Assembly: GCA_964476705.1 (NCBI GenBank) | Contig: CAYZBM010000001.1 | Coordinates: forward strand, 1 to 64,000 | Length of the DNA: 64,000 nucleotides | Source of the DNA: CAYZBM01 sp964476705 | GTDB taxonomy: Bacteria > Pseudomonadota > Alphaproteobacteria > Rickettsiales > UBA6187 | Direction: 5' to 3' | In this document: positions 46,124 to 55,536 of the stretch, in pieces | How positions within the stretch are numbered: position 1 is the stretch's first letter | Layout: every line of letters begins with the position of its first letter | Position numbers and translations under genes: made by a program | The notes under the pieces: generated by a model | The model's input: the letters and a program-made list of their open reading frames with translations, nothing else | Database searches by the model: none | Told to the model about the DNA's origin: nothing

Positions 46124-47330
46124 ATGCCAATTTTAAAAGCTCCTGCTTACTGATCTGATAATCATTTTCTTCCCAGAGATGTTCGAGATTTTTTAAGATA
46201 TCCCCCATTTCCTTGCCGGATTTAAAACCAATTTTTTGCAAATCAATCCCCGAGAGCGGAAATTTTCTTTCCACAAACTTATCCACATAAGAGATTAAAT
46301 TTAAAAAATCTGTAGCTAAAGCTTTATTTTCAACAGTTTCTTTAACCCAATGAATTATAGTAAAAATTTTATAAGTATCTTTTCCTAAATTCCGAATACC
46401 ATAATTATGTTCTTTATATTTATTAACCGCTGGAAAATCTCCAGAATTAATATTTAATAAAAAATCTGTATCTTTATTTGATAATTTCCAAGATTTTTTT
46501 AAATCTAATATTGCTTGTTTATTATCAATACCCGCAAATAATTTTATTCTTAAGAGACTTAAAACTGGTAAAGAATATTTATTCTCAAACTCAATTAATC
46601 CTCTTAAGTAGCTAAAATTACACTCAAAATTACTAAAGACTATATCTTTTAAATTAGCATTTAACATTTCAGTAAGGGCAATAAGCGGATTTTTGGCCGC
46701 AAATAATTTTAACATTTCTTTTTGAATTCTCTCGCCGGATAAAGATTTTATTTTATCTGCATATAAAGTACAGGCGGCTAAAGAATTTTGATCAATCTCA
46801 CCTTTACCATAATAAGCATAAAATCTAAAAAATCTTAAAATCCTTAAAAAATCTTCTTCACAACGATCTTTTGCATTGCCAATAAATTTAACTACTCCAT
46901 TTTGTAAATCAGCAATGCCATTATGATAATCATAAACTTTACCATTAATATCTGCCGATAAAGCATTGATTGTAAAATCTCGCCTTGCAGCATCTTCTGC
47001 ATAATCATTGGTAAAAGCAACATCAGCATGACGCCCATCACAAGCTACGTCATGTCGTAATGTTGTGATCTCATAATTTCGTCCAGCTATAACTGCAGTA
47101 ACCGTGCCAAATTTTAAGCCTGTGGGAACTACTTTGATATTATGAGAATTAAGTTTTTCGATAACTTTATCGGGAGTAAGCGGAGTTGCCAGATCAATAT
47201 CTGAATTTTCTATTCCTAAAATAGCATCACGAACACAACCACCTACAAGTCTAACATCCCCTAGACAATCAGCGATTCTTTTTATCTCTTTCAAAGAGAT
47301 AATCGGATGATTTGATAAATCTACAAGCAA
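46110..47330 (-). CDS. cca: CCA tRNA nucleotidyltransferase / poly(A) polymerase family
   Basis: 406 residues. Class II nucleotidyltransferase head: VGGCVRDAILG, the metal-binding DIDLATPLTP, then RRDFTINALSADING and the RNA-binding ERIQKEMLKLF. The length and tail fit alphaproteobacterial CCA-adding enzymes rather than PcnB, but the split is not certain. Both tRNAs in the window encode their own CCA, so repair is the likely role. Last gene of the pepA-holC-metF-cca run, 12 bp after metF. Confidence 0.88.
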   Translation of the reverse strand: MLVDLSNHPIISLKEIKRIADCLGDVRLVGGCVRDAILGIENSDIDLATPLTPDKVIEKLNSHNIKVVPTGLKFGTVTAVIAGRNYEITTLRHDVACDGRHADVAFTNDYAEDAARRDFTINALSADINGKVYDYHNGIADLQNGVVKFIGNAKDRCEEDFLRILRFFRFYAYYGKGEIDQNSLAACTLYADKIKSLSGERIQKEMLKLFAAKNPLIALTEMLNANLKDIVFSNFECNFSYLRGLIEFENKYSLPVLSLLRIKLFAGIDNKQAILDLKKSWKLSNKDTDFLLNINSGDFPAVNKYKEHNYGIRNLGKDTYKIFTIIHWVKETVENKALATDFLNLISYVDKFVERKFPLSGIDLQKIGFKSGKEMGDILKNLEHLWEENDYQISKQELLKLASTRR

Positions 47331-47342
47331 AAATTTATCTCC

Positions 47343-48233
47343 CTAAATTCCAAGTAAATGGCAAACCGCCATGGCTACTTGGTAATGATTTAGACTATAA
47401 AAATGGAAATCTGTAATGCCAGCATCTAGTAAAATTTTACATTGTTCATACGCAACTAAAACCGACACTGCAAATCTAGTTTCATGATTATCATCAATAT
47501 TTAAGCATAAATTATTGAGCCACTCTGGAATTGACGCCCCACAACTATCGCTAAATTTTTTGAGCTGTTTAAAATTATTAATCAGCATTATACCCGGGAT
47601 TATTGGTACATTTATATTTTTTGCCCGTACTTTATCGATATAATGCAAAATCTTATCGGTATCAAAACAATATTGAGTAATGATATCATTAGCGCCAGCC
47701 TCAACCTTATCTTTTAAGAAACTTAAATCTTCATCCGCAGATTTAGCCTCAGGATGAGTTTCTGGATAGCCTGCAACACTAATTTCAAATTTATTTAAAG
47801 AAGCTATATAGCTAACTAAATCTTTAGCATAAGCATAGCCACCTATAGTTGGCTGATATTTACCAACCATCCCAGGCATATCTCCTCGTAATGCTACTAC
47901 TTTAGTAATATTATTCAAATGATATTGTTCTATTACCTTATTTACTTCTTCTTTTTTACTATTTACTGCAGTTATATGAGCTGCAGCTTTTATCCCTACT
48001 TTATTTTGAATAAAAGTAACCGTCTCTAGAGTCTTATCGTGTGTTGAACCACCAGCTCCATAGGTTACGGTCATAAAATTTGGCTTTAATTTAGCTAATT
48101 CCAAAACAGATTTTTGCAAATTAATTTCTAATTCTTTAGTCTTTGGAGGAAAAAACTCAAAAGAAAAGCTATTTACTTTATTACTGTTTTCTGCATATTT
48201 CAGCTCAGCTAACTTAAAAAGAATCTCATTCAT
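47343..48233 (-). CDS. metF: Methylenetetrahydrofolate reductase
   Basis: 296 residues, TIM-barrel flavoprotein. SFEFFPPKTKELE at the N-terminus (catalytic Glu), MTVTYGAGGSTHDKT, VVALRGDMPG, and ITQYCFDTDK near the FAD/substrate pocket. It reduces 5,10-methylene-THF to 5-methyl-THF for methionine synthesis. It lies 50 bp after holC and 12 bp before cca on the same strand. A methionine synthase is not in the window. Confidence 0.95.
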   Translation of the reverse strand: MNEILFKLAELKYAENSNKVNSFSFEFFPPKTKELEINLQKSVLELAKLKPNFMTVTYGAGGSTHDKTLETVTFIQNKVGIKAAAHITAVNSKKEEVNKVIEQYHLNNITKVVALRGDMPGMVGKYQPTIGGYAYAKDLVSYIASLNKFEISVAGYPETHPEAKSADEDLSFLKDKVEAGANDIITQYCFDTDKILHYIDKVRAKNINVPIIPGIMLINNFKQLKKFSDSCGASIPEWLNNLCLNIDDNHETRFAVSVLVAYEQCKILLDAGITDFHFYSLNHYQVAMAVCHLLGI

Positions 48234-48283
48234 ATATAATACTCTAATTCCACAGAAAAATAAGGCTTAAGCTTTATCAACAA

Positions 48284-48730
48284 CTATAACCCCTTTTCCC
48301 ATTTTCCTTTATCATTTTGTTTCCAATATATAACATTATGCCCAGCCCCCGAATAAATTTTCCAATATTTTCGCGCATTTGCAATTTGATTAGGATTATT
48401 GCCATCAAATAATAACATTGATTTCTCAAAATTATCTAATGGGCGATCATCTATACTACCTGCAAAAATCAAAACTTCAGAATTATTCGGATTATCATTT
48501 GAACAAGTTACAAAGATAGGCTGCTTCTCAGGATATTTATCATCTAAAGTGCCATGAGGCAAAAATATTCTGGTACTTGACCATAAATAAGCATCGATCT
48601 CTTTTACACTATCTTGATTGTCCGCAACTAAAAGACAATTTTTACCACCTTGTAATATTTTTTCTAGCAAGCGGGGCAAAGCCTGCTTAATAGTTGATTT
48701 ACTTAAATGATAAAAATTTATATCGGCCAT
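48284..48730 (-). CDS. holC: DNA polymerase III chi subunit
   Basis: 148 residues. Chi fold with INFYHLSKSTIKQALPRLLEK at the N-terminus, DAYLWSSTRIFLPHG in the middle, then IFAGSIDD and a C-terminal ARKYWKIYSGAGHNVIYWKQ. Chi links the clamp loader to single-strand binding protein. The place after pepA follows the pepA-holC order common in Proteobacteria. The 194-bp gap before it holds a 153-bp palindromic element. Confidence 0.9.
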   Translation of the reverse strand: MADINFYHLSKSTIKQALPRLLEKILQGGKNCLLVADNQDSVKEIDAYLWSSTRIFLPHGTLDDKYPEKQPIFVTCSNDNPNNSEVLIFAGSIDDRPLDNFEKSMLLFDGNNPNQIANARKYWKIYSGAGHNVIYWKQNDKGKWEKGL

Positions 48731-48769
48731 ATAATAATTGTTTTGTAATTTATATATATTTTTTTTAAT

Positions 48770-48922
48770 GGAGTAGTTTTAATTGAGTAGTTTTAATTGG
48801 ATTATTTTTGAGGAATTTTTAGGCGAAGTTGATTTAGATACCGCAGTGTACACTTCGTACATGAGGACAGCTAAATTAATTTTAACGACAAAATTACCAA
48901 AAAGAATCAATTTAAACACTCC
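48770..48922. repeat. 153-bp palindromic intergenic element
   Basis: Outer arms GGAGTAGTTTTAATT and AATTTAAACACTCC, then ATTGGATTATTTTTG against CAAAAAGAATCAAT, and GATTTAG against CTAAATT further in. The centre reads TGTACACTTCGTACA, itself a hairpin. The whole gap between pepA and holC is essentially this element. Its left arm resembles 8075-8110. Confidence 0.6.
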
Positions 48923-48924
48923 AT

Positions 48925-50424
48925 TTATTCATAATTATCAATAAGGAGTTGATTTAACAACCTAACTCCAAAACCACTAGCACCTTTCGGACAGCAATCT
49001 TTATCTTTTTCAGCCCAAGCAACTCCTGCTATATCTAAATGTGCCCAAGCTACGTCATTTTCGATAAAACGATGTAAAAATTGTGCAGCAGTAATACTTC
49101 CAGCGCCCTTATCCAAGCTAATATTTTGCATATCAGCTATTGGAGAATCCAGCATACGGTCATAAACCTCACCTATTGGCAAACGCCATATTTTTTCATC
49201 AACTATATTAGATGCGGCCATTAAGTTATTGGCTAGCTTATCGTTATTAGAAAACAATCCAGCATATTCTCCACCTAAAGCAACAACTATTGCGCCAGTT
49301 AAAGTAGCTAAATCCACAATAAATTTAGGAGCATGATATTTTTGAACAAAGGTAAGTACATCAGCTAAAACCAATCTACCTTCTGCATCAGTATTTAATA
49401 CTTCAATAGTTTGTCCAGACATTGAAGTTACTACGTCACCTGGTCTTTGCGCATTGCCATCTGGCATATTCTCAACTAAGCCCACAGCACCAATAGCATG
49501 AATATTAGCTTTACGTAGAGCTAATGATTTCATAAGTCCAACCACAACGGCAGACCCCCCCATATCATATTTCATATCCCACATTGGAGTTGCAGGTTTA
49601 ATCGAAATACCACCAGTATCAAAGGTAACACCTTTACCGACAAAAGCTACCGGTTTATCTTTAGAATTTTTAGCAGTTTTTTTTGTACCATTCCATTCTA
49701 ATATCACTAATCTTGGCGGCCTGGTCGAACCTTGACCTACGCCAAGTAAAGCTCCCATGCCTTCTTTTTTCATTTGTTTTTCATCATAAATAGTAACTTT
49801 AATTCCTAAAGGAGTTAGTTCTTTTTTGATGATTTCAGCATAGCTTTCAGGATATAAAACATTCGCCGGTTCAGTTACTAAATCTCGAGTAAAAAAGACG
49901 CCCCCAATAATAGCTTCTTCTATCTCAAAAAGTTTTTTAGCTTTTACATTTTCTTTAGCTAATAAATTTAAACTGCTTAAATAAATTTTGCCCTTATCTT
50001 TATCTTTAGTTTTATATTTATCAAAACGATATGATTTAAGACTAGCACCAACAGCTAACTCTTTAATTAAAGCTGCATCATCGCCTAAATTTTCAGTAAT
50101 TATATTAGCCTCAGAAATTTTATAATTATTAATTAAGCTAAATAATTTACCGCCAAGCTTACGGACATTATCACTATTTATATCTTTATTATCACCAATA
50201 CCTGCAACTATAATCAAATCATATTTAGTGCCAGCTGGACTTAGAAGTGAAATAAACTCACCTTTTTTTCCTGAAAATCCTTGATGTTTTATGGCTTTAG
50301 TTATTGCGCCACTTAATTTTTTATCGAGCAATAATCCTTGTTTGCCCAAAGAAATTTTATTATTTGCCAGAATAATTAAACAACCTTTTTCTGGAATATT
50401 ATCTTTAGTAAAATTAATTTTCAT
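48925..50424 (-). CDS. pepA: Leucyl aminopeptidase (M17)
   Basis: 499 residues from the ATG at 50424; a GTG three codons upstream is possible. N-terminal macro-like domain and a C-terminal M17 catalytic domain. Zinc and catalytic motifs VGKGVTFDTGGISIKP and NTDAEGRLVLADVLTF, plus MKYDMGGSAVV. It removes N-terminal residues in peptide turnover and, in some bacteria, also binds DNA. First gene of the pepA-holC-metF-cca run. Confidence 0.95.
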   Translation of the reverse strand: MKINFTKDNIPEKGCLIILANNKISLGKQGLLLDKKLSGAITKAIKHQGFSGKKGEFISLLSPAGTKYDLIIVAGIGDNKDINSDNVRKLGGKLFSLINNYKISEANIITENLGDDAALIKELAVGASLKSYRFDKYKTKDKDKGKIYLSSLNLLAKENVKAKKLFEIEEAIIGGVFFTRDLVTEPANVLYPESYAEIIKKELTPLGIKVTIYDEKQMKKEGMGALLGVGQGSTRPPRLVILEWNGTKKTAKNSKDKPVAFVGKGVTFDTGGISIKPATPMWDMKYDMGGSAVVVGLMKSLALRKANIHAIGAVGLVENMPDGNAQRPGDVVTSMSGQTIEVLNTDAEGRLVLADVLTFVQKYHAPKFIVDLATLTGAIVVALGGEYAGLFSNNDKLANNLMAASNIVDEKIWRLPIGEVYDRMLDSPIADMQNISLDKGAGSITAAQFLHRFIENDVAWAHLDIAGVAWAEKDKDCCPKGASGFGVRLLNQLLIDNYE

Positions 50425-50537
50425 TTTTAACACCCATTTGCCAGCTAGAATTATAAAGTCCGCATAAAAAAATAAGAATATACGGTTTTATTCCAGAGGT
50501 GGGATATTGTCAAGTGTGGGGGTAATAATTGGTATTA

Positions 50538-51560
50538 TTATCCAAGAAAAGGACTAGCAGAACGAGAGCTTCCAGGAGAACCTGGAGTAGACAGGCCTAA
50601 ACCTTCATCAAGATTGGCATCTTCCAGATTGCTACTAGGTATTTTCGGCTTTAATCTTTCATCATTTTTAAAAGATTCGACTACCTCACTTTGTCCTATC
50701 GCGTTGAAATATTCAACTGCAAAATCTCTTACTGTATTAGCATAATGTTTAAATGATTCAACTGAGTCTAGGGTTAAATCATATTTTTCATCTGATTTCC
50801 CTTCTAAAAGATATTTATAAGTAAGATTAAAATCTTCTTCTGCATCTGTAAGATACCTACTGGTTTCTGCCAAAAAACCGGTTACAGCCTTATTAAATTT
50901 ACTTTTATTTTCTGCATCCATATTTTCTGTAAGCTTATCTAGATAGGGCTGATGTCCAAATAAAGTTAATATTTCTCTAGAGCTCTCTCTGGTAAACTTA
51001 CTAAGTTCTTCAGAATTTTCTGCATATTGTTCTAACCTACCACCAGCTCTACCTGCCCTAAAGTGGTCTAAAGGCATTTGTATACTAGAAGAATGACTAC
51101 TAAAAACTTTATCAAATCCTTTGTGGTTGCTAAGCTCTCTCATAAAATCTTCACGGCTTAATCCCATAATTTCATTAACTATTTCATAAACATAATTTAA
51201 ATAATTTTTAGGATTTGCAGTATCTGAATGTTCAAGAAATTTTTCTCTATGAGCATATAACATAGGATATGCCTTCTTTTGATCTTCAGAAATTCCTCCG
51301 GTAAGATATTGGCCTATCATAGCACAAAACATTTCTTTATTCTCAATAACATCTGGGTTATTACCCGCGGTCAAATTAGCATAATCTCTGAATTCATGCA
51401 TTAAAGAAGAATCTGTGATAACATTTCTTACAAAAGTTATCCCTTGGAATATAATTGGCGCCACCTTCTTTTCTCTTATTTTCTTTAAAGCATCAGCTAA
51501 ATCTTTAATTTTAATTTCAGATTCATTATTTTGCTGAGTCTCATTTTGGCCTGGTCTCAT
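50538..51560 (-). CDS. Unknown acidic helical protein with Ser/Pro-rich tail
   Basis: 340 residues, no signal peptide or membrane segment. The body is charged and helical (SEIKIKDLADALKKIREKK; the EDFNLTYKYLLEGK stretch). The last 30 residues are low-complexity Ser/Gly/Pro/Leu (LGLSTPGSPGSSRSASPFLG). It contains SP and TP pairs of the kind eukaryotic proline-directed kinases use. No family recognised. Isolated: 104 bp from pepA and more than 200 bp from the ferredoxin gene. A secreted effector is one possibility; nothing proves it. Confidence 0.6.
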   Translation of the reverse strand: MRPGQNETQQNNESEIKIKDLADALKKIREKKVAPIIFQGITFVRNVITDSSLMHEFRDYANLTAGNNPDVIENKEMFCAMIGQYLTGGISEDQKKAYPMLYAHREKFLEHSDTANPKNYLNYVYEIVNEIMGLSREDFMRELSNHKGFDKVFSSHSSSIQMPLDHFRAGRAGGRLEQYAENSEELSKFTRESSREILTLFGHQPYLDKLTENMDAENKSKFNKAVTGFLAETSRYLTDAEEDFNLTYKYLLEGKSDEKYDLTLDSVESFKHYANTVRDFAVEYFNAIGQSEVVESFKNDERLKPKIPSSNLEDANLDEGLGLSTPGSPGSSRSASPFLG

Positions 51561-51768
51561 TTTAAGTCTCTATTCATAATAGTTAAACTACTTATAACAT
51601 CTTATAGTTTAAGCTTATTTCCTTAATAAATTATTAAAACAACCCCGATTTCTAATAAAAATAAGTACTTGAAAAACTAGAAAAATAATGGCATAACCTG
51701 GCCAAAAGCTAATAAAAGCTTTAAATGCTTGTAAAAGTGACAAAAATTAACAAAAGGAATGTATTTTT

Positions 51769-52098
51769 ATGCCAAAAATGGTGTTTGTATTAACTGATGG
51801 TCAAGAAAAAGAAGTTGAAGCGCCAAACGGCCTGTCTGTACTTGAAATAGCCCATAAAAATGATATTGCCATTGAAGGTGCCTGCGAAGGGTCCCTTGCT
51901 TGTTCAACTTGCCATATAATAGTTGATAATGAATATTTTGATATGCTAGACGAGCCAACTGAAGATGAAGAAGATATGCTCGATTTAGCTTTTGGTTTAG
52001 AAACCACCTCAAGACTTGGTTGCCAAATTATTATGAGCGATGATTTAGATGGCCTTAAGGTAAAATTGCCGCAAGCTACGAGGAATGCTTCAAAGTAA
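51769..52098 (+). CDS. fdx: Adrenodoxin-type 2Fe-2S ferredoxin
   Basis: 109 residues. Cluster ligands Cys39, Cys45, Cys48 and Cys85 in [13 protein letters not shown] and SRLGCQI. The acidic helix [14 protein letters not shown] between them is the partner-docking surface of the ISC/adrenodoxin group. It donates electrons for Fe-S cluster assembly and, in mitochondria, haem and ubiquinone synthesis. Usually it sits at the end of an isc operon; here it stands alone. The convergent antitoxin gene ends 20 bp away. Confidence 0.94.
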   Translation: MPKMVFVLTDGQEKEVEAPNGLSVLEIAHKNDIAIEGACEGSLACSTCHIIVDNEYFDMLDEPTEDEEDMLDLAFGLETTSRLGCQIIMSDDLDGLKVKLPQATRNASK

Positions 52099-52118
52099 TA
52101 TTAGACCTAATATTAAAA

Positions 52119-52412
52119 TCAGCCAAGGCGAGAAGCATTAACTTCACGAACAAGTGAATACATGACTTTAGGATTTTTTTCTATACAACTTAAATAAATA
52201 CTGCTTATTGAGTCAGGTATTCTTTTATGTTGCTCCCATGCCTTTAAAGTATCTAGGTTAATTAGATATCTCTCTGAAAACTCTTTTTGTGTAATCTTTA
52301 TTTTTTTACGAATTGATTTTACATCTGGCGTACTCCTAACCGTACGTCCAGTATCCCCAGTACGTATAGCTTCTTTTATAACATCTATTAAATGTTTACC
52401 TATCTCAGACAT
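52119..52412 (-). CDS. HigA-type HTH antitoxin
   Basis: 97 residues. N-terminal helix IGKHLIDVIKEAIRTG, then an XRE helix-turn-helix (VKSIRKKIKITQKEFSERY through TLKAWEQHKRIPD). Second gene of a toxin-first pair, 4 bp after the toxin stop. In such modules the antitoxin binds toxin and operator. An inverted repeat suitable as operator lies upstream of the toxin (52758-52772). Intact, in contrast to the related remnant at 18881. Confidence 0.85.
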   Translation of the reverse strand: MSEIGKHLIDVIKEAIRTGDTGRTVRSTPDVKSIRKKIKITQKEFSERYLINLDTLKAWEQHKRIPDSISSIYLSCIEKNPKVMYSLVREVNASRLG

Positions 52413-52416
52413 GTTT

Positions 52417-52752
52417 TTAATCCTCCCAGCTTACAGAATTAATTAATGATGGTAACAATTTTTTTAACTCATTGCACTCAGCTTTTGTAAAATCACTTTT
52501 ATCAGACTTAGAATATATGGTAATCATTAATATAAATTCTTCCACCTGATAATAATATATCACCCTTACACCTCCACGCGATCCCTTGCCCATTCCATTT
52601 TCCCAACGTATTTTTCTTGCTCCTCCTGTGCCAGGTATAACATCTCCAGCTTTGGGGTTATTAGATAAGTAATCATACAACGATTCTTTTGCCTTAACCG
52701 TCATTACTTTATTAGCCAGACGATCAAAATTTTTAAGTGTTTTTAGCAACAT
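52417..52752 (-). CDS. HigB/RelE-type toxin
   Basis: 111 residues of the RelE/HigB family (DUF-type with PGTGGARKIRW). The core is VIPGTGGARKIRWENG followed by RGGVRVIYYYQVEEF and ITIYSKSDKSDF. The family cleaves mRNA in the ribosome A site. The gene comes before its antitoxin with 4 bp between them. Its promoter and a perfect inverted repeat lie in the 61-bp gap upstream. Complete by comparison with the damaged copy at 18557. Confidence 0.88.
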   Translation of the reverse strand: MLLKTLKNFDRLANKVMTVKAKESLYDYLSNNPKAGDVIPGTGGARKIRWENGMGKGSRGGVRVIYYYQVEEFILMITIYSKSDKSDFTKAECNELKKLLPSLINSVSWED

Positions 52753-52757
52753 AATTA

Positions 52758-52772
52758 ACCCATGTTATGGGT
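52758..52772. promoter_or_regulatory. Operator candidate of the intact HigBA module
   Basis: Perfect inverted repeat ACCCAT-GTT-ATGGGT between the -10 box and the toxin start. Position and symmetry suit binding by the HTH antitoxin. Confidence 0.5.
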
Positions 52773-52776
52773 AAAT

Positions 52777-52805
52777 ATAATATAGTACATAGTGCCACAA
52801 GTCAA
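52777..52805 (-). promoter_or_regulatory. Promoter of the intact HigBA module
   Basis: On the minus strand TTGACT (52805-52800), a 17-bp spacer, then TATTAT (52782-52777), 25 bp before the ATG. The same TTGACT/17-bp layout precedes the HipB-like gene at the left end. Confidence 0.6.
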
Positions 52806-52813
52806 TAATAACT

Positions 52814-55459
52814 TTACGTATTCAAAAACCCACGTAGCTTCCGTGATCTGCTCGGATGTTTTAGCTTTCTTAAGGCCTTAGCTTCAATCTGTCTAATCCG
52901 CTCCCGAGTTACTGAAAATTGCTGACCAACTTCTTCTAAAGTATGATCGGTATTCATCCCAATACCAAAACGCATTCTTAAGACCCGCTCTTCTCTTGGG
53001 GTTAGGCTAGATAAAATTACGGTAGTAGTTTTTCTTAAGTTAGATAATATTGCCGCATCAATTGGCTGAATAGCACCTTTATCTTCAATAAAGTCACCTA
53101 AATATGAACCATCTTCATCATCACCAATTGGATTTTCTAAACTTACTGGCTCTTTGGCAATTTTTAATACTTTACGAACTTTATCCAGGCCCATAGATAA
53201 ACGTTCAGCTAATTCTTCAGGAGTAGGCTCGCGACCCATCTCATGAATCATTTGCCTAGTAGTTCTAACTATTTTGTTAATAGTTTCAATCATATGCACT
53301 GGTATTCTGATAGTACGTGCTTGATCAGCAATTGAACGAGTAATTGCTTGCCTGATCCACCAAGTGGCATAAGTTGAAAATTTATAACCACGACGATATT
53401 CAAATTTATCTACGGCCTTCATCAACCCAATATTACCTTCTTGAATTAAATCCAAGAATTGTAAACCTCTATTGGCGTATTTTTTAGCAATTGAAATCAC
53501 CAAACGTAAATTCGCTTCGATCATTTCTTTTTTAGCTTTATTGGCTTCACGATCGCTTTTTTGTACTTCATTTACCAAACGTTTAAATTCAGTAATGTCA
53601 ACAGCTTGACTTCTAGCCAAAGACATAATTTCACCGCGAGTTTTTTCAACTGCTTCTTTTTCAAGGGTGGCAAATTCTTTCCAGCCTTTTTCTTTTATTT
53701 TGGCTGCAGTTTCTAGCCATTTTAGATCAGTTTCTGAACCTAAATAATGTTTTAAAAAGCTTGGTCTTTTTACTTTATGTTTTTCAGCCCTTCTAATTAA
53801 ATCAGTTTCTAGGCCTAATAGTTTTCTATTTAAATCATATAAACGCTCTAGAAATTTTTCAACTTTAAGCTCATTAAGTCTAATTCCTTCCATTATTTCT
53901 ATATATCTTTTAAGCGACTTATCATATTCAGCTTTAGTTATAGAAATATCCTTAATGTCACCAAGTCTTTGTAATAAATATTCTTCTTTTGATTTTAATA
54001 ATTTTTGGCATAAAGCAGCTACTTCCTTAAATTTTTCCAAGAAAGATGGCATTAAAGCCTCTTCCATAGCAGCCATAGACAAATTGCCCTCTTGATATCC
54101 ATCATCGGCAAATTCATCATCAGCATCCTCTTCGTTATCTGCTTCTTTTTCTTCTTCTTCTTCTATTTCGTCATCAAAAATTTCTTCTTCAAAACCTTCA
54201 TCATCTAGATCATCATCTAAATCTTCATCTGTTAGCTCTTTACCTTTTTTGACAACAGAATCTTTGCTTGCAACTTTAGGCTTAGCTTTTTCTTCTTTTT
54301 GTACTGGCTTAGGCGCTTCTTTTTTCTCTGGCTTTGCAAACACTTTAAGTTCATTTGGTCTGTCAGTAAAAACTGAAGGTCGCTCGATAAACTCACCGGT
54401 ACCAACAATATCTCCAATAACCGCACCAAATTCAGCACTATAAGTGCCATCTAAATCAATTACATCACGAAGTAAAATATTTTCTGTAAGTAAATCATCA
54501 TACCAAGTAACTACTTCGCGCATAACTAAAGGAGTTTCACATAAATATTGCAGCATTCCCTTACGGCCATGCTCAATTCTTTTAGCTATTTCAATTTCAC
54601 CTTCGCGGGATAATAACTCTACTCCGCCCATTTCTCTTAGATACATTCGAACAGGATCGTCGGTACGGCCACTTTCTTCAATCGTGGTAGTAACTTCAGT
54701 TTCCGAATCTTCATCTACTTCACCATCTATGGTTTCAATATCTAAATCACCAATATCTTCTTCATTATCAATAATAGTAATCCCAGCACGCACAATCATA
54801 CTCATGGCGCTATCTAGCTGCTCTACGTCAAATTGATTTTTTGGTAAAACTGCATTTACTTCATCATAAGTTACAAAACCTTGTTTCTTATAACGAGCAA
54901 CAAATTTTTTCACAATTTCAGTTATCTCATTTGCGGCCTTTAATTGCGCAGCCTTTTCTTCTTTGCTACTTAATTTAACTGGTGGAGTTTTATCTTTTGC
55001 ATTAGGAGTTTTTCCTGAATTTTTTACATTATTAGCAGGAACTATATCTTTTTTTAGCTTACTTGTTTGCGTTACCATTTCTTTTTCTTTTTTATTCTTC
55101 GTTGTTTTCGAAATGCTAATTTTCTTTACCTTAGAATCATTAACTTTGTTTACCTTCACTAAATTTTTATTTAGTACTGGCTTTACCTTAGCTGTACTAT
55201 TTTTATTAGAGTTACTAACTTTTTTAGTCTCCTTAATTTCTGGCTTTAATGTTTTTTTATTTTTTCCGACTACTTTTTTTGCACTAAGAGTTTTTTTAAC
55301 AGAATTAGCACCAGATTTATTTGGCTTTTTTTTATCAACTATTTTTTTAGTTGCAACTACTTTGTTAGATGTTTTTGCTTTAACCACCTTATGATTAAGA
55401 CTTTTTGTAGACTTAACATTAGATTTTTTAATGTTTTTTTTATTTTTTTTTGACGCCAT
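52814..55459 (-). CDS. rpoD: RNA polymerase primary sigma factor with lysine-rich extension
   Basis: 881 residues, much longer than the usual 610-700. Residues 1-127 are Lys/Ser/Thr/Asn-rich (43 Lys in the first 130). Region 1.1 begins near 175 ([12 protein letters not shown]). Region 1.2 ([12 protein letters not shown]) is followed by a non-conserved region with a very acidic stretch ([13 protein letters not shown]...). Regions 2 to 4 are complete: [27 protein letters not shown], and the C-terminal [20 protein letters not shown]. An internal ATG (Met128) could be an alternative start; neither start has a strong ribosome-binding site. Downstream of dnaG, as in the classic operon. Confidence 0.95.
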   Translation of the reverse strand: MASKKNKKNIKKSNVKSTKSLNHKVVKAKTSNKVVATKKIVDKKKPNKSGANSVKKTLSAKKVVGKNKKTLKPEIKETKKVSNSNKNSTAKVKPVLNKNLVKVNKVNDSKVKKISISKTTKNKKEKEMVTQTSKLKKDIVPANNVKNSGKTPNAKDKTPPVKLSSKEEKAAQLKAANEITEIVKKFVARYKKQGFVTYDEVNAVLPKNQFDVEQLDSAMSMIVRAGITIIDNEEDIGDLDIETIDGEVDEDSETEVTTTIEESGRTDDPVRMYLREMGGVELLSREGEIEIAKRIEHGRKGMLQYLCETPLVMREVVTWYDDLLTENILLRDVIDLDGTYSAEFGAVIGDIVGTGEFIERPSVFTDRPNELKVFAKPEKKEAPKPVQKEEKAKPKVASKDSVVKKGKELTDEDLDDDLDDEGFEEEIFDDEIEEEEEKEADNEEDADDEFADDGYQEGNLSMAAMEEALMPSFLEKFKEVAALCQKLLKSKEEYLLQRLGDIKDISITKAEYDKSLKRYIEIMEGIRLNELKVEKFLERLYDLNRKLLGLETDLIRRAEKHKVKRPSFLKHYLGSETDLKWLETAAKIKEKGWKEFATLEKEAVEKTRGEIMSLARSQAVDITEFKRLVNEVQKSDREANKAKKEMIEANLRLVISIAKKYANRGLQFLDLIQEGNIGLMKAVDKFEYRRGYKFSTYATWWIRQAITRSIADQARTIRIPVHMIETINKIVRTTRQMIHEMGREPTPEELAERLSMGLDKVRKVLKIAKEPVSLENPIGDDEDGSYLGDFIEDKGAIQPIDAAILSNLRKTTTVILSSLTPREERVLRMRFGIGMNTDHTLEEVGQQFSVTRERIRQIEAKALRKLKHPSRSRKLRGFLNT

Positions 55460-55536
55460 CTTTACTATACCCTAAAATTTAGAAAATGTTTTGCTATATA
55501 CCTTACAACACAACTATATTTCTCAAATACTCTACT

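Noticed and set aside
54963..55394. 143-codon plus-strand open frame opposite the rpoD N-terminus
   Set aside because: It mirrors the Lys-rich coding region (AAA/AAG read as Phe/Leu), so its hydrophobicity is an artefact of antisense reading.
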